A DNA stretch of 64,000 nt from Cohaesibacter gelatinilyticus (GTDB lineage: Bacteria; Pseudomonadota; Alphaproteobacteria; Rhizobiales; Cohaesibacteraceae): positions 930,001 through 994,000 of the forward strand of contig NZ_OBEL01000001.1 of the NCBI RefSeq assembly GCF_900215605.1, read 5' to 3'. Of this stretch, positions 47,938 to 56,803 are shown piece after piece; within the stretch, counting starts at the first letter, position 1, and each line of letters starts with the position of its first letter. Below the pieces are notes generated by a model. That model did no database searches and was not told the DNA's origin. It saw only the letters and a program-made list of their open reading frames with translations. Position numbers and translations under genes: made by a program.

Positions 47938-48089
47938 GAGTCCACTCCTCCATGGAAAGTGTCCCTATATGAAACCATCAACAGATTGCACTGAGAGAGA
48001 CCGGGAAGGAGGTCATCAGCTCCCGATCTCAATTGGGCATTCAGTTGTGTCCGGCATATAGGGAAATAACGAATTCCACTCTCACGAAT

Positions 48090-48578
48090 TTAGCCGCCGC
48101 TGAACAGGCTACTGCTAGGGCCAACACCTTGCAACATGCGTCCCAGGAAGCTTGCTTCTTTACCCGCTGTCGGTGTGACCTCATTGGTAAAGTCATAGAG
48201 GCGACCATCTTTCAAACCATATTTGGCAGTTCGCGCCACACGGCCATCATCATCAAAGTAAACAGCTACAACTGTTTGGGCGACAGGCGATGAATTCAGG
48301 AAGGCAACGGATTTCTTTCGGGTCTGGCTGATATAGTAATAGACATCATTGCCAAAATTTGCCGTTGTCGAGGGAGTGCCCAGACTCAGCAAGACTTGTT
48401 CCTGACTGGAGCCGGGGACAATTTCATCGAGTGTATAGTCTGTTGGCACAAAGCCATGGATTGTTGTCTCGGAAGTCAGACAACCTGTCAGGGCAACGGA
48501 ACTCAGTGCCAGCACAATACTTGCCACTCGAAATGGCTTGAACATACGGCGTGATGGCAATTCGCTTTTTGCAGTCAT
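48090..48578 (-). CDS. bamE: outer-membrane assembly lipoprotein BamE (SmpA/OmlA)
   Basis: A 162-residue lipoprotein of the BAM complex that inserts outer-membrane proteins. The lipobox ALTGC follows a hydrophobic signal at about residues 17-33, and DEIVPGSSQEQVLLSLGTPS with VYYYIS is the BamE fold. The first 11 residues before MFKPF may be outside the signal; ATG 48545 is an alternative start. It is divergent from the bc1 chaperone gene, the usual alphaproteobacterial arrangement. Confidence 0.92.
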   Translation of the reverse strand: MTAKSELPSRRMFKPFRVASIVLALSSVALTGCLTSETTIHGFVPTDYTLDEIVPGSSQEQVLLSLGTPSTTANFGNDVYYYISQTRKKSVAFLNSSPVAQTVVAVYFDDDGRVARTAKYGLKDGRLYDFTNEVTPTAGKEASFLGRMLQGVGPSSSLFSGG

Positions 48579-48604
48579 TTGAGTATATTACTCCCGATTG
48601 TGGC

Positions 48605-48631
48605 TTGCACATTGACGTTTGCACAATGTCG
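48605..48631. promoter_or_regulatory. repeat and dyad between bamE and the bc1 chaperone gene
   Basis: TTGCACATTGACG (48605-48617) is repeated imperfectly as TTGCACAATGTCG (48619-48631), 14 bases on. ACATTG (48609-48614) and CAATGT (48624-48629) form an inverted repeat within it. It lies in the divergent promoter interval and includes a TTGACG -35-like element. Confidence 0.4.
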
Positions 48632-48793
48632 TTGTCTGTCGGTAGCTCTTTTAACAGCGAAATGCAATCGCTGAGACAACATTGAATGCCTGTTCTTGCT
48701 GTAAGCCCCCTCAATGTGGCAAAGAAGTGGCAATCAGGCTCCGATATGGCCAAATGGGTGATATTACCTGCAGATTTACGAGATCAAGCAACC

Positions 48794-49351
48794 ATGATTT
48801 TCAATCTCTTCAAAAAAGATAGCAAACGAGATGAACTGGCTGATCGGCTTTATCGCCAATTGGTGGATCAGGCGAGATTGCCAGTTTTCTATACCGATTA
48901 TGCGATTCCGGATACCATCAATGGACGATTTGAAATGATCCTGCTGCATGCCTATATGCTGTTCCGTCGCTTGCGCGACGAGGATGAGGCTGCGAAAGAC
49001 TTGGGACAAGCAGTGTTTGATCGCTTCTTCAAGGATATGGATCATTCCCTGAGAGAAATCGGTATCGGCGATTTATCTGTGCCGAAAAAGATAAAGAAGA
49101 TGGCTCAGGCATTTTATGGCCGTATTGAAGCCTACGATACGGCCAGAGAAGAGAGCAAAGAGCAGTTGATAGGAGCGCTGGGGCGTAATTTTTTCCCGGA
49201 AGAAGAAAGCCCTCCCAGTGAAGTTTCTGCCTTGGCCGACTATGTGTTTGAAAATGACACTGTGCTTGGAAATGTGAATGTGGATGTGATCAAGCAAGGA
49301 CAAATTCCCTTCGCGCATCCTTTGTCGCTAACTGCAAAGTCAGAAAGCTGA
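48794..49351 (+). CDS. ubiquinol-cytochrome c chaperone family protein
   Basis: A 185-residue protein of the Cbp3/UQCC1 family that helps assemble the cytochrome bc1 complex in mitochondria and alphaproteobacteria. LPVFYTDYAIPDTINGRFEMILLHAYMLF and the later FDRFFKDMDHSLREIGIGDL are the family core. The ATG at 48794 fits the family; a longer frame from 48686 lacks a ribosome site. It is followed by DUF177 21 bases on. The bacterial role is inferred from the mitochondrial homologue. Confidence 0.9.
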   Translation: MIFNLFKKDSKRDELADRLYRQLVDQARLPVFYTDYAIPDTINGRFEMILLHAYMLFRRLRDEDEAAKDLGQAVFDRFFKDMDHSLREIGIGDLSVPKKIKKMAQAFYGRIEAYDTAREESKEQLIGALGRNFFPEEESPPSEVSALADYVFENDTVLGNVNVDVIKQGQIPFAHPLSLTAKSES

Positions 49352-49371
49352 CTTGGAAAAACTGATAAGAA

Positions 49372-49968
49372 ATGAAAAAAAGCGAACAGATAGAAGAGTT
49401 GGCCAGCCGTGAGGCTGTTCTGTCCCTGCCGGTCACTGTCACAAGGCTGAAAAGCCTGGGAGAAATGGTAAAGGGCGAGGCAGACGACGCCATGTGCAAA
49501 GAGCTTGCACGCCGTCTGGATATCCAAAAGGTTCATAGCTTCAATATAGACTGTCGTGTCTTGCCATGGAAGAAAACCGGAGCGCGACTGGAAGGTCGTG
49601 TTTGGGGGGACGTGGAACAGACTTGCGTGGTCTCACTGAAGCCTGTCGCCGAGAATGTCGATGAAACGTTTGAAGTGACCCTCGTACCGGAAGGTTCACC
49701 ATTTGCTCGTCGCTCCAATGATCAGGAAAGTGGTGGAGAGCTGATTATCGATGCCGAAGGAGAAGACCCACCAGAGGAGTTTTCCGGTGATGACATTGAT
49801 GTAGGGCTTTATGCAGAAGAATTTTTTGCCCTTGCCCTTGATGATTATCCAAAAGCTGACGATGTCGATTTTTCCGATCATGTCGAAGATGATGGAAGTG
49901 AGAACGAGAGTGAAAATCCCTTTGCTGCCCTTGCCGGTCTCAAGGATAAACTCGATAACCAGAATTAA
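49372..49968 (+). CDS. DUF177/YceD family protein
   Basis: A 198-residue protein of the YceD family. LEGRVWGDVEQTCVVSLKPVAENVDETFEVTLVP is the DUF177 core, and the C-terminus (about 115-190) is strongly acidic. YceD is associated with 23S rRNA accumulation in plants and with rpmF operons in many bacteria; rpmF is not found next to it here. It is followed by plsX after about 150 bases. Confidence 0.88.
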   Translation: MKKSEQIEELASREAVLSLPVTVTRLKSLGEMVKGEADDAMCKELARRLDIQKVHSFNIDCRVLPWKKTGARLEGRVWGDVEQTCVVSLKPVAENVDETFEVTLVPEGSPFARRSNDQESGGELIIDAEGEDPPEEFSGDDIDVGLYAEEFFALALDDYPKADDVDFSDHVEDDGSENESENPFAALAGLKDKLDNQN

Positions 49969-50124
49969 ACTTATGCCCCACTTCGCCAGAATTGGCCGAT
50001 AATCCGGTTGTTTATTTACAGGAATTGGATATTGTCCAAACATTCTTACTTTGGACTTGGAACAGCTCTAAAGTGAGTCGGAGCATCCTTGAGTGATGGG
50101 CTGAGCCCACAAAAGACGCGTGGA

Positions 50125-51180
50125 ATGACCGAAACGATTAGAATTTCTCTGGATGTGATGGGTGGCGATAATGGCGCTACCACCGTCTTGGAAGGGGCAG
50201 ATATCGCTCTGGTCCGTTATCCGGACATCCGATATGTGCTTTATGGCGACAAGGATACCGTCCTGCCGATGCTGGAAAACTTCCCCAGGGTGAAGCAAGC
50301 CAGCACATTCCACCATACAGATGTCACCATCGAAATGGATGAACGCCCGAGCCAGGCATTACGTCGTGGCCGCGGTAAGTCGTCCATGTGGCAGGCAATC
50401 GAAGCAACGAAAACCGAAGAAGCCGATGTCTGTGTTTCTGCCGGTAACACCGGCGCTTTGATGGCAATGTCCAAATTTTGCCTGCGCACCATGGCCAATA
50501 TCGAGAGACCCGCAATTGCTGCTATGTGGCCGACCATGCGTGGCGAGAGCATCGTGCTGGATGTTGGTGCCACTATTGGTGCCGATGCGCAGCAATTGAT
50601 TGATTTCGCCATGATGGGTGGTGCGATGGCCCGTGCCTTGCTGGATATTGAGCGCCCGACCGTTGGTTTGCTCAATATAGGTGAGGAAGACGTGAAGGGC
50701 CTGGATGAGGTCAAGGAAGCCGGCCGTCTGATGCGTGAATTCGAATTGCCAAAACTGGATTATCAGGGCTTTGTGGAAGGCGATGATCTGGGGCGTGGCA
50801 CCGTTGATGTGGTCGTGACTGAAGGGTTTGCGGGTAATATCGCGTTGAAAACCGCTGAAGGTACAGCCAAACAGCTTGCCGAATATCTACGCTCAGCCAT
50901 GAGCCGCACATTGATGGCGAAGATCGGCTATATGTTCGCCCGGTCAGCTTTTCAGCGTCTTAAGGAAAAAATGGATCCGCGCAAGGTCAATGGCGGGGTA
51001 TTCCTTGGCCTCAATGGCTTGGTGATCAAAAGTCACGGTGGAACCGATGGCGAAGGCTTCGCGGCGGCCATCGTGTTGGGGCATAACATGGTCAAAAATG
51101 GCCTGACGGACAAACTGGAACAGGACTTGTCCGTATATCATAAGAATAGAATGCCGACGGATGAGGAGAATGCATCGTGA
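50125..51180 (+). CDS. plsX: phosphate acyltransferase PlsX
   Basis: A 351-residue soluble enzyme that converts acyl-ACP to acyl-phosphate for phospholipid synthesis. The opening [35 protein letters not shown] and [17 protein letters not shown] are family motifs. The ATG at 50125 gives the typical start; TTG 50089 with GGAG upstream would add 12 residues. Its stop overlaps fabH (GTGA), so the two are coupled. Confidence 0.95.
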   Translation: MTETIRISLDVMGGDNGATTVLEGADIALVRYPDIRYVLYGDKDTVLPMLENFPRVKQASTFHHTDVTIEMDERPSQALRRGRGKSSMWQAIEATKTEEADVCVSAGNTGALMAMSKFCLRTMANIERPAIAAMWPTMRGESIVLDVGATIGADAQQLIDFAMMGGAMARALLDIERPTVGLLNIGEEDVKGLDEVKEAGRLMREFELPKLDYQGFVEGDDLGRGTVDVVVTEGFAGNIALKTAEGTAKQLAEYLRSAMSRTLMAKIGYMFARSAFQRLKEKMDPRKVNGGVFLGLNGLVIKSHGGTDGEGFAAAIVLGHNMVKNGLTDKLEQDLSVYHKNRMPTDEENAS

Positions 51181-52154
51181 GTACCATTCGTTCAGTTGTG
51201 GTGGGATGTGGATCCTATTTGCCAGAAAATGTCGTAACCAATGAGGATCTGACCAAGATTGTCGATACCTCGGATGAATGGATTCGGCAGCGTACTGGTA
51301 TTGAACAACGCCATGTTGCTGCAAATGAGGAATATACCTCCGATCTGGGTTACAAGGCTGCTTTGGATGCACTGGATCACGCCGGTTTGGAAGCAAAAGA
51401 TGTTGATCTGATAATTTGCGCTACTGCAACGCCGGATAATACCTTTCCGGCAACTGCGGTTTCCATCCAAAACAAGTTGGGCATTACTCATGGTGCCGCA
51501 TTCGATCTACAGGCTGTCTGCTCTGGTTTCGTCTTTGCGATGTCGACTGCCGACCTCTATTTGCAGGGCGGCAAGGCCAAGCGCGCTCTTGTGATTGGTG
51601 CGGAAACTTTTTCACGTATTCTGGATTTCAATGATCGTACCACTTGTGTTCTGTTTGGCGATGGTGCAGGTGCAGTTGTTCTGGAAGCCCAGGAAGGATC
51701 GGGAGAAGTATCCGATCGGGGTATCTTGACGAGCCATCTACGCTCCGATGGACGACATAAAGACAAGCTTTATGTCGATGGTGGACCATCTACCACTCAG
51801 ACCGCAGGCTATCTTCGTATGCAAGGAAAAGAGGTCTTCAAACATGCTGTTGGCATGATTACGGACGTGATCACCGACGCGTTTGAGGCGACGGGTATTG
51901 CCGCAGAAGATCTCGACTGGTTCGTGCCTCATCAGGCCAACAAACGCATCATTGATTCCAGTGCCAAGAAACTTGGCATTGCTGCGGACAAGGTGGTGAC
52001 GACAGTTAATTTGCATGGCAATACATCTGCAGCCTCTATTCCCTTGGCGTTGAATGTTGCCGTCAAGGATGGGCGGATTCAAAAGGGTGATACGGTGATG
52101 CTTGAAGCCATGGGAGGGGGCTTTACCTGGGGCTCTGTACTGTTACGCATGTAA
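51177..52154 (+). CDS. fabH: beta-ketoacyl-ACP synthase III
   Basis: A 325-residue enzyme that condenses acetyl-CoA with malonyl-ACP to start fatty-acid synthesis. The triad is C115 (AVCSGF), H252 (PHQAN) and N282 (HGNTS). It begins with GTG at 51177 inside the plsX stop. It is the FAS II type found with plsX throughout alphaproteobacteria. ihfA follows after 119 bases. Confidence 0.96.
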   Translation: MSTIRSVVVGCGSYLPENVVTNEDLTKIVDTSDEWIRQRTGIEQRHVAANEEYTSDLGYKAALDALDHAGLEAKDVDLIICATATPDNTFPATAVSIQNKLGITHGAAFDLQAVCSGFVFAMSTADLYLQGGKAKRALVIGAETFSRILDFNDRTTCVLFGDGAGAVVLEAQEGSGEVSDRGILTSHLRSDGRHKDKLYVDGGPSTTQTAGYLRMQGKEVFKHAVGMITDVITDAFEATGIAAEDLDWFVPHQANKRIIDSSAKKLGIAADKVVTTVNLHGNTSAASIPLALNVAVKDGRIQKGDTVMLEAMGGGFTWGSVLLRM

Positions 52155-52273
52155 CAACACTGATTTGCCTCTCTGCTCTTTAAGTTATTGACGGATAGGC
52201 AAGATACCAATACCCTCTATACCCGGGGGCGAGTCTGTAAAACTTTTGTAATTTTAATAGTGAGGTATTTCGC

Positions 52274-52585
52274 ATGGGGGGTAAGACTGTTACACGCGCC
52301 GATTTGTGCGAAGCGGTTTACCAGAAAGTTGGACTGTCTCGCACTGAATCAGCCGAGTTGGTTGAGATGGTGCTGGGCGAAATGAGCGATTGTCTGGTCA
52401 ATGGCGAACAAGTGAAATTATCGTCATTCGGTACATTTTTTGTACGCTCCAAGAATGAGCGTATCGGGCGCAATCCCAAGACTGGTGAGGAAGTACCTAT
52501 TTCTCCGCGTCGGGTGATGGTCTTCAAACCATCCAATGTGCTTAAGAAGAAGATCAACGATTCCCTGGCGCCCTCAGACGCATAA
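52274..52585 (+). CDS. ihfA: integration host factor alpha subunit
   Basis: A 103-residue DNA-bending protein that pairs with Ihf[29 protein letters not shown] opens the HU/IHF fold, and [19 protein letters not shown] is the minor-groove arm with the conserved Pro in GRNPKTGE. The spacing to fabH contains a plausible promoter. It precedes a MerR regulator, a standard order. Confidence 0.95.
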   Translation: MGGKTVTRADLCEAVYQKVGLSRTESAELVEMVLGEMSDCLVNGEQVKLSSFGTFFVRSKNERIGRNPKTGEEVPISPRRVMVFKPSNVLKKKINDSLAPSDA

Positions 52586-52627
52586 CAAAGAATAAGGCCA
52601 GAGGGAATTTGACCGGTACAATTGGAA

Positions 52628-52648
52628 GTGTGACTCATCCAGTCACAC
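52628..52648. promoter_or_regulatory. 8-bp perfect dyad upstream of the MerR gene
   Basis: GTGTGACT (52628-52635) and AGTCACAC (52641-52648) are perfect complements around CATCC. MerR-type sites are dyads of this kind, so autoregulation is possible. A transcript hairpin is the alternative; no U-tract follows. Confidence 0.5.
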
Positions 52649-52712
52649 ACAAAAATGGCTGCAAATGGTTGGCTATGCGCACAACTGCGCATGGTCTAGT
52701 GGGGAGGGAGCC

Positions 52713-53762
52713 GTGCGCAAAAGCCCGGACGCATTTCGTACAATTAGCGAAGTGGCGCAAGAACTAGACTTGCCGCAACATGTCTTGCGCTTTTGGGAAA
52801 CGCGCTTCTCTCAAATCAAACCCATGAAACGCGGTGGTGGTCGGCGCTATTATCGTCCGGATGATGTGGAACTGCTCCGTGGAATTCGGCACTTGTTGTA
52901 TGGTGAAGGCTACACCATCAAGGGTGTGCAGCGCATTCTGAAAGAGCAGGGTGTCCGACATGTGATCGAGGCTTTCCCCGGTCACATAAATGTTCCTGAA
53001 ACGGAGATTGGTGAAGCAACGCACGGCGACGACATCGGACAGCCAGAAGTGCAGGCTATCGTATCACATGGTGTTCAACAACTACAGGACGGCCATAATT
53101 CCGGCAATATGCTCGCCCCCGAAGGCATTGAAACCAACCAAGCTACAGCGGTAATCCAACCCGATCCAATAGCATCCAGCCAAACAGCACCTATTGTTCA
53201 AGCTCCGGTGCCGCAAGTAGCAATACAGGCGCCACAGACTGCACAAGTAACTGTCCCGCAGTCGGAGCAATCTACTGCAACCCAGGAAAGCGGAACGGTT
53301 TCTGTTGTACCGCCAGCATCACCGCAAAATCCCGTACAGCAGCCAGTACCAGCCCTGGCATCTCAACAGGAAGAAATTCCGCTCTTTGCTCAGACATCAT
53401 ATACAGAAAGCAATACTGCTCAGGGTCTGAACAATTCTGCTGCCCCGACTAGTGTCATCACTCCGCATACAAGCCAGCCAACTCCCATGCCTCAGGACCT
53501 GTCACAAGGAGAGCCGGTCTTTCAGCAAGGGCAGGAAGCTGCATTTTCGGTTGAAGCAGGGCGAAATACATTATTGCAAGAAAACAAATCGGGCTTTTTC
53601 TCTCGTCTTAGAGGAAAAGGCGTGTCAGATGATATGGTTGCGTCACAGGAAACTTCCGGGCTGGCTGGTATGCCGCGCGACGATGTTCGTCGCTTGCAGT
53701 CGACTCTGTTTGAACTGTTGGAATGCAAGCGAATACTGGATCAAGCAAGAAACTCCAGTTAA
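52713..53762 (+). CDS. MerR-family regulator with long Gln/Pro-rich linker
   Basis: A 349-residue protein from GTG 52713, supported by GGGGAGGGAG at 52701-52710. The N-terminal MerR HTH is clear ([38 protein letters not shown]). Residues about 110-290 are low-complexity, rich in Gln, Pro, Thr and Ser. A short conserved helix at the end ([20 protein letters not shown]) probably serves as a tail. It lacks the usual MerR effector domain. This type follows ihfA in many Hyphomicrobiales; its target is unknown. Confidence 0.88.
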   Translation: MRKSPDAFRTISEVAQELDLPQHVLRFWETRFSQIKPMKRGGGRRYYRPDDVELLRGIRHLLYGEGYTIKGVQRILKEQGVRHVIEAFPGHINVPETEIGEATHGDDIGQPEVQAIVSHGVQQLQDGHNSGNMLAPEGIETNQATAVIQPDPIASSQTAPIVQAPVPQVAIQAPQTAQVTVPQSEQSTATQESGTVSVVPPASPQNPVQQPVPALASQQEEIPLFAQTSYTESNTAQGLNNSAAPTSVITPHTSQPTPMPQDLSQGEPVFQQGQEAAFSVEAGRNTLLQENKSGFFSRLRGKGVSDDMVASQETSGLAGMPRDDVRRLQSTLFELLECKRILDQARNSS

Positions 53763-53827
53763 AGTATTTTTTGAAATAAATCTTTCAACCAATTGTAAAG
53801 AATAATTTTTCTCTAGGAAAAATACTT
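53762..53827. repeat. 10-bp inverted repeat between convergent genes
   Basis: AAGTATTTTT (53762-53771) and AAAAATACTT (53818-53827) are perfect complements 46 bases apart in very AT-rich sequence. They could act as a weak bidirectional terminator. Confidence 0.35.
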
Positions 53828-53874
53828 GGATATTAGTTGTATGGGCCGGATCATTTTGAGTGTAAGTCACAAAA

Positions 53875-54183
53875 TTATCGCAAGGATTCCATCAATTCCT
53901 GACTGGTTTCAATCAAGGTGCGAGCTGCTAGTGCACTGGTCTTGAAGACCATTTCTGTCTGCTTCAGATCGACCAATTGCATCACGGGACTGGCATCCGG
54001 TGAGGCAGAGACTGGGGTGGAGAGAGCTCCTACTGCGTCTTTGGGTTTTGGTTTGTCAGGTGAAGAATCATCGATATTGGCATGCACAGGGCCTCCATTA
54101 GCAATGGAGTGTGCAATCTCTGCTGCGCGATCAGAAGCATCACGCATCGCCGACAAGGCCGTATGAGTGCCAGAAATCATCAT
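53875..54183 (-). CDS. small protein of unknown function
   Basis: A 102-residue frame from the ATG pair at 54180/54183. The N-terminus (THTALSAMRDASDRAAEIAHSIA) and C-terminus (MQLVDLKQTEMVFKTSALAARTLIETSQ) look helical and amphipathic, joined by a Pro/Ser/Asp-rich linker. The ends faintly resemble the terminal helices of flagellar rod-type proteins, as in some rhizobial small proteins, but no other flagellar gene is near. No convincing ribosome site is seen. The reading frame may be longer, but the upstream part overlaps the divergent DUF2867 gene. Confidence 0.5.
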   Translation of the reverse strand: MMISGTHTALSAMRDASDRAAEIAHSIANGGPVHANIDDSSPDKPKPKDAVGALSTPVSASPDASPVMQLVDLKQTEMVFKTSALAARTLIETSQELMESLR

Positions 54184-54361
54184 GAAGACATAATAGAATA
54201 TAGAACTTAAGGAAAACTGCCGGAAATCGATAAAATTTGAAGGATCATGCATCTCAACACACAGTGTAATAATGTCGCAACACTGCCTTTTGGATTGCGG
54301 ATGAGTCGACTTCTGAATACGGTTCTTTACGTATATAAAGTCGAAATGATGAGCAAAGCTG

Positions 54362-54889
54362 ATGAGCGTCCCGATTTCCAAAACAATTCGTCTACATGAA
54401 GCCAGTGCTCTATGGGCTTATTTCAAGGATAAGGATCATTTGGATTGTGTGACCATCAGTGGACAAACTGATCAGTCAGCCGCCGAACTGGCCAGTCTCG
54501 TTTTTGATCAACAACCTGCCTGGGTAGAGTTCCTTATGGCGCTGCGCAACAGGATCGTAAAGCCGTTGGGCCTGAAAACGGGCCATGATGGTCCTTTCAC
54601 GATTGATGATCCCCAAGTTGAAAGCGTAGGAATACGCGAAAAAATTGGGTTATTTGAAGTCTTTCAGCAGTCAGACGATGAAATTGTACTGGGGGCGGAT
54701 GATTGGCATCTGGATTTTCGTGTCGGTATCAGAAAGTCGGAAAATAGGGTGCAGATGGCAAGCTGGGTGCATCCTCACAACTGGATTGGTCGGGCATATT
54801 TGACTCTTATCATGCCCTTTCATCATCTTATTGTTGGTCAAAGTGCCAAACGTATGGCCGTCGCAATGCAATCTCGCGAAAAGCGTTAG
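54362..54889 (+). CDS. DUF2867 family protein
   Basis: A 175-residue protein with the DUF2867 pattern: PAWVEFLMALRNRIVKPLGLKTG, then GLFEVFQQSDDEIVLGADDWHLDFRV. The C-terminal WIGRAYLTLIMPFHHLIV is also conserved in the family. It is probably a SRPBCC/START-like ligand-binding fold with no known ligand. The ATG at 54362 is preceded by a weak purine stretch. It stands alone. Confidence 0.8.
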   Translation: MSVPISKTIRLHEASALWAYFKDKDHLDCVTISGQTDQSAAELASLVFDQQPAWVEFLMALRNRIVKPLGLKTGHDGPFTIDDPQVESVGIREKIGLFEVFQQSDDEIVLGADDWHLDFRVGIRKSENRVQMASWVHPHNWIGRAYLTLIMPFHHLIVGQSAKRMAVAMQSREKR

Positions 54890-55010
54890 AAGAAGCCCGG
54901 GGCTTATTTTTTGAAAAATGTGTGCGGTTTTCAGAAAGGAATATGCTAGCAAACAATGGATTAGGAAATTGGAATGACCGGATATTCATTCAAAGCGCTT
55001 TAGAAAACGA

Positions 55011-55038
55011 AAAATGGCCCCATCATCCGACAGGGCCA
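55011..55038 (-). terminator. terminator of the phytase-like gene
   Basis: TGGCCC (55015-55020) pairs with GGGCCA (55033-55038), with a poly-T tail when read on the minus strand (TTTTTCGTTTT). It lies about 90 bases beyond the stop of the minus-strand gene. Confidence 0.6.
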
Positions 55039-55127
55039 CTATGCGTCAGAATATCCAAGATCCGTCAGATAATCCAAACGCTCTGGTGTTCTGGTTTCTC
55101 CCACGGCGGAAGAACTACGAAAACAGG

Positions 55128-56435
55128 TTATTTCCAAGCCTTGTCCAGCTTCACGCGAATGGCGCGGGTCGGAGCTCCCATGATGCCAAAATCGTTGTCG
55201 TTGACCAGCAAAACGTCCTTCTCACCAAAGAGAGCAATGCCTTCGATCTTTTTCGGATAGGTTGCACCTTCTCCAATCAGAAGCTCTTCCTTCTTCAAAG
55301 GCTGAATCTCCGCTTTGGAAAGATCTGTCTGAGCCAGAGAAGGAGAGGTGGCAGTTTTGTCCCACTCGGTACCAATAATATTGGTCGCCCCGTCCTTCAG
55401 ATCAATAGCATAGAATTTCGTGGTCTTGCTGATCCGTTCCAGCACCACAAACCGCTCATCAGACAGCAGGGTTAGCTCGGAGATTTTAACATCACTTTGC
55501 TTGCGCATCTTCTTGACATTATCAGCAGGGAAGCTATCCGCCAGATCCAGTTGGTAAACATATTCCGCTATGGCCTTTCCACTCTCTGCTTCCACCTTCA
55601 AAAGGCGCACATTGCGAGAGGTTTTGTAGGCTTTGCCATTCGGGTTGGCCAATGGGCTCTGCATGGAGAAATAGAGGTGCTTTTCATCTTCGCTGATCGC
55701 CAAGCTCTCGGCGCCACGATTGAGTTTGCGTTTGGCAAGAATGGAAGGCAGGGAGCCAATGATGTTATAGTTGGCATCTTTGAGATCAGCTTCCATACCT
55801 GCAGGCACAAAGCGCTTCAGGATCTTGCCATCGGCAGCGACGTGAATGAGGGAAGGGCCATATTCCTCGGATAGCCAGAAAGTGCCGTCTTTCAAGCGAG
55901 CCAGCCCTTCAACATCAAGACCCTCAGCGTCGAAAGGAAGCTCTCGTCCATCTTTGGAATAAGCACCTTCGGTGTTGGTGATCTTCAATGGCGCCGAGCG
56001 ACCGGAAATTGGCTTGCCATCACGATCTTTCAAGGTCAATACTTCCAGTAACTCAACTTTGCCACCGTTGTCCTTGAAGGTAAGAATGGAGGGGGAAAAA
56101 TCTGGAAGTGGGAAGATTTTTCCAGCTTTAACGCCTTTGCAGGCCTCTTCCAAAGTGCGTTTGATGACTTTCTCGGCGTCTCCACATTTGATGTTTGGCC
56201 CCCGATCTGTTGCGGTATAGAAAACGCCAGCCTCGTCACCCGCACGGCGATAGGCAGCAGAACCAATACCATAATCGGCCTGCATTACATGACCTGAAGG
56301 AAAAGTGATAGTGCCCAGATCCAGTGCTTTGGTGGTTGCCGAGAGGTCCAGTTCTTTGACTTCTTGCGCAATTGCGGTTGACCCGGCAAATACAAGAGCC
56401 ATGCCAGCTGCGGAAAGGATGGTGTTGATCTTCAT
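55128..56435 (-). CDS. secreted phytase-like esterase domain protein
   Basis: A 435-residue protein with a signal peptide (to about residue 23, AIAQ) and a single phytase-like/esterase-like beta-propeller domain (PF13449 type). ATDRGPNIKCGDAE, FDAEGLDVEGLARLKDGTFWLSEEYGPS and the final LLVNDNDFGI are characteristic. Family members are periplasmic or secreted and of uncertain specificity. The ATG at 56435 is well placed. It lies beside the tRNA-Pro gene in a single-gene unit. Confidence 0.85.
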   Translation of the reverse strand: MKINTILSAAGMALVFAGSTAIAQEVKELDLSATTKALDLGTITFPSGHVMQADYGIGSAAYRRAGDEAGVFYTATDRGPNIKCGDAEKVIKRTLEEACKGVKAGKIFPLPDFSPSILTFKDNGGKVELLEVLTLKDRDGKPISGRSAPLKITNTEGAYSKDGRELPFDAEGLDVEGLARLKDGTFWLSEEYGPSLIHVAADGKILKRFVPAGMEADLKDANYNIIGSLPSILAKRKLNRGAESLAISEDEKHLYFSMQSPLANPNGKAYKTSRNVRLLKVEAESGKAIAEYVYQLDLADSFPADNVKKMRKQSDVKISELTLLSDERFVVLERISKTTKFYAIDLKDGATNIIGTEWDKTATSPSLAQTDLSKAEIQPLKKEELLIGEGATYPKKIEGIALFGEKDVLLVNDNDFGIMGAPTRAIRVKLDKAWK

Positions 56436-56629
56436 GTTTCATATCCTGCAATAGTGTGTTCGCTGGCAAAACGCCAACATGACTATTTGCAAGAAAATCT
56501 AATAGCGGGATATTGCAGCTCTATGACAGACTGGATACGCAGCTGCTATTGGTGTTCGAAACGCCGAAACCAACGATCTGCTTACAAGAATTTGAAATAT
56601 CGGGTAAATTCAGGCTGAGGGGAAGTTAA

Positions 56630-56706
<77 letters not shown>

Positions 56707-56803
56707 ACTGAGAGTTATATAGGGCTTATGCTGCAATCATGCAACAAAGTCGGTCACCATAACAGCCATTATCCTCAAGCTTTATGAAAGCAGGAAAGAG
56801 GGC

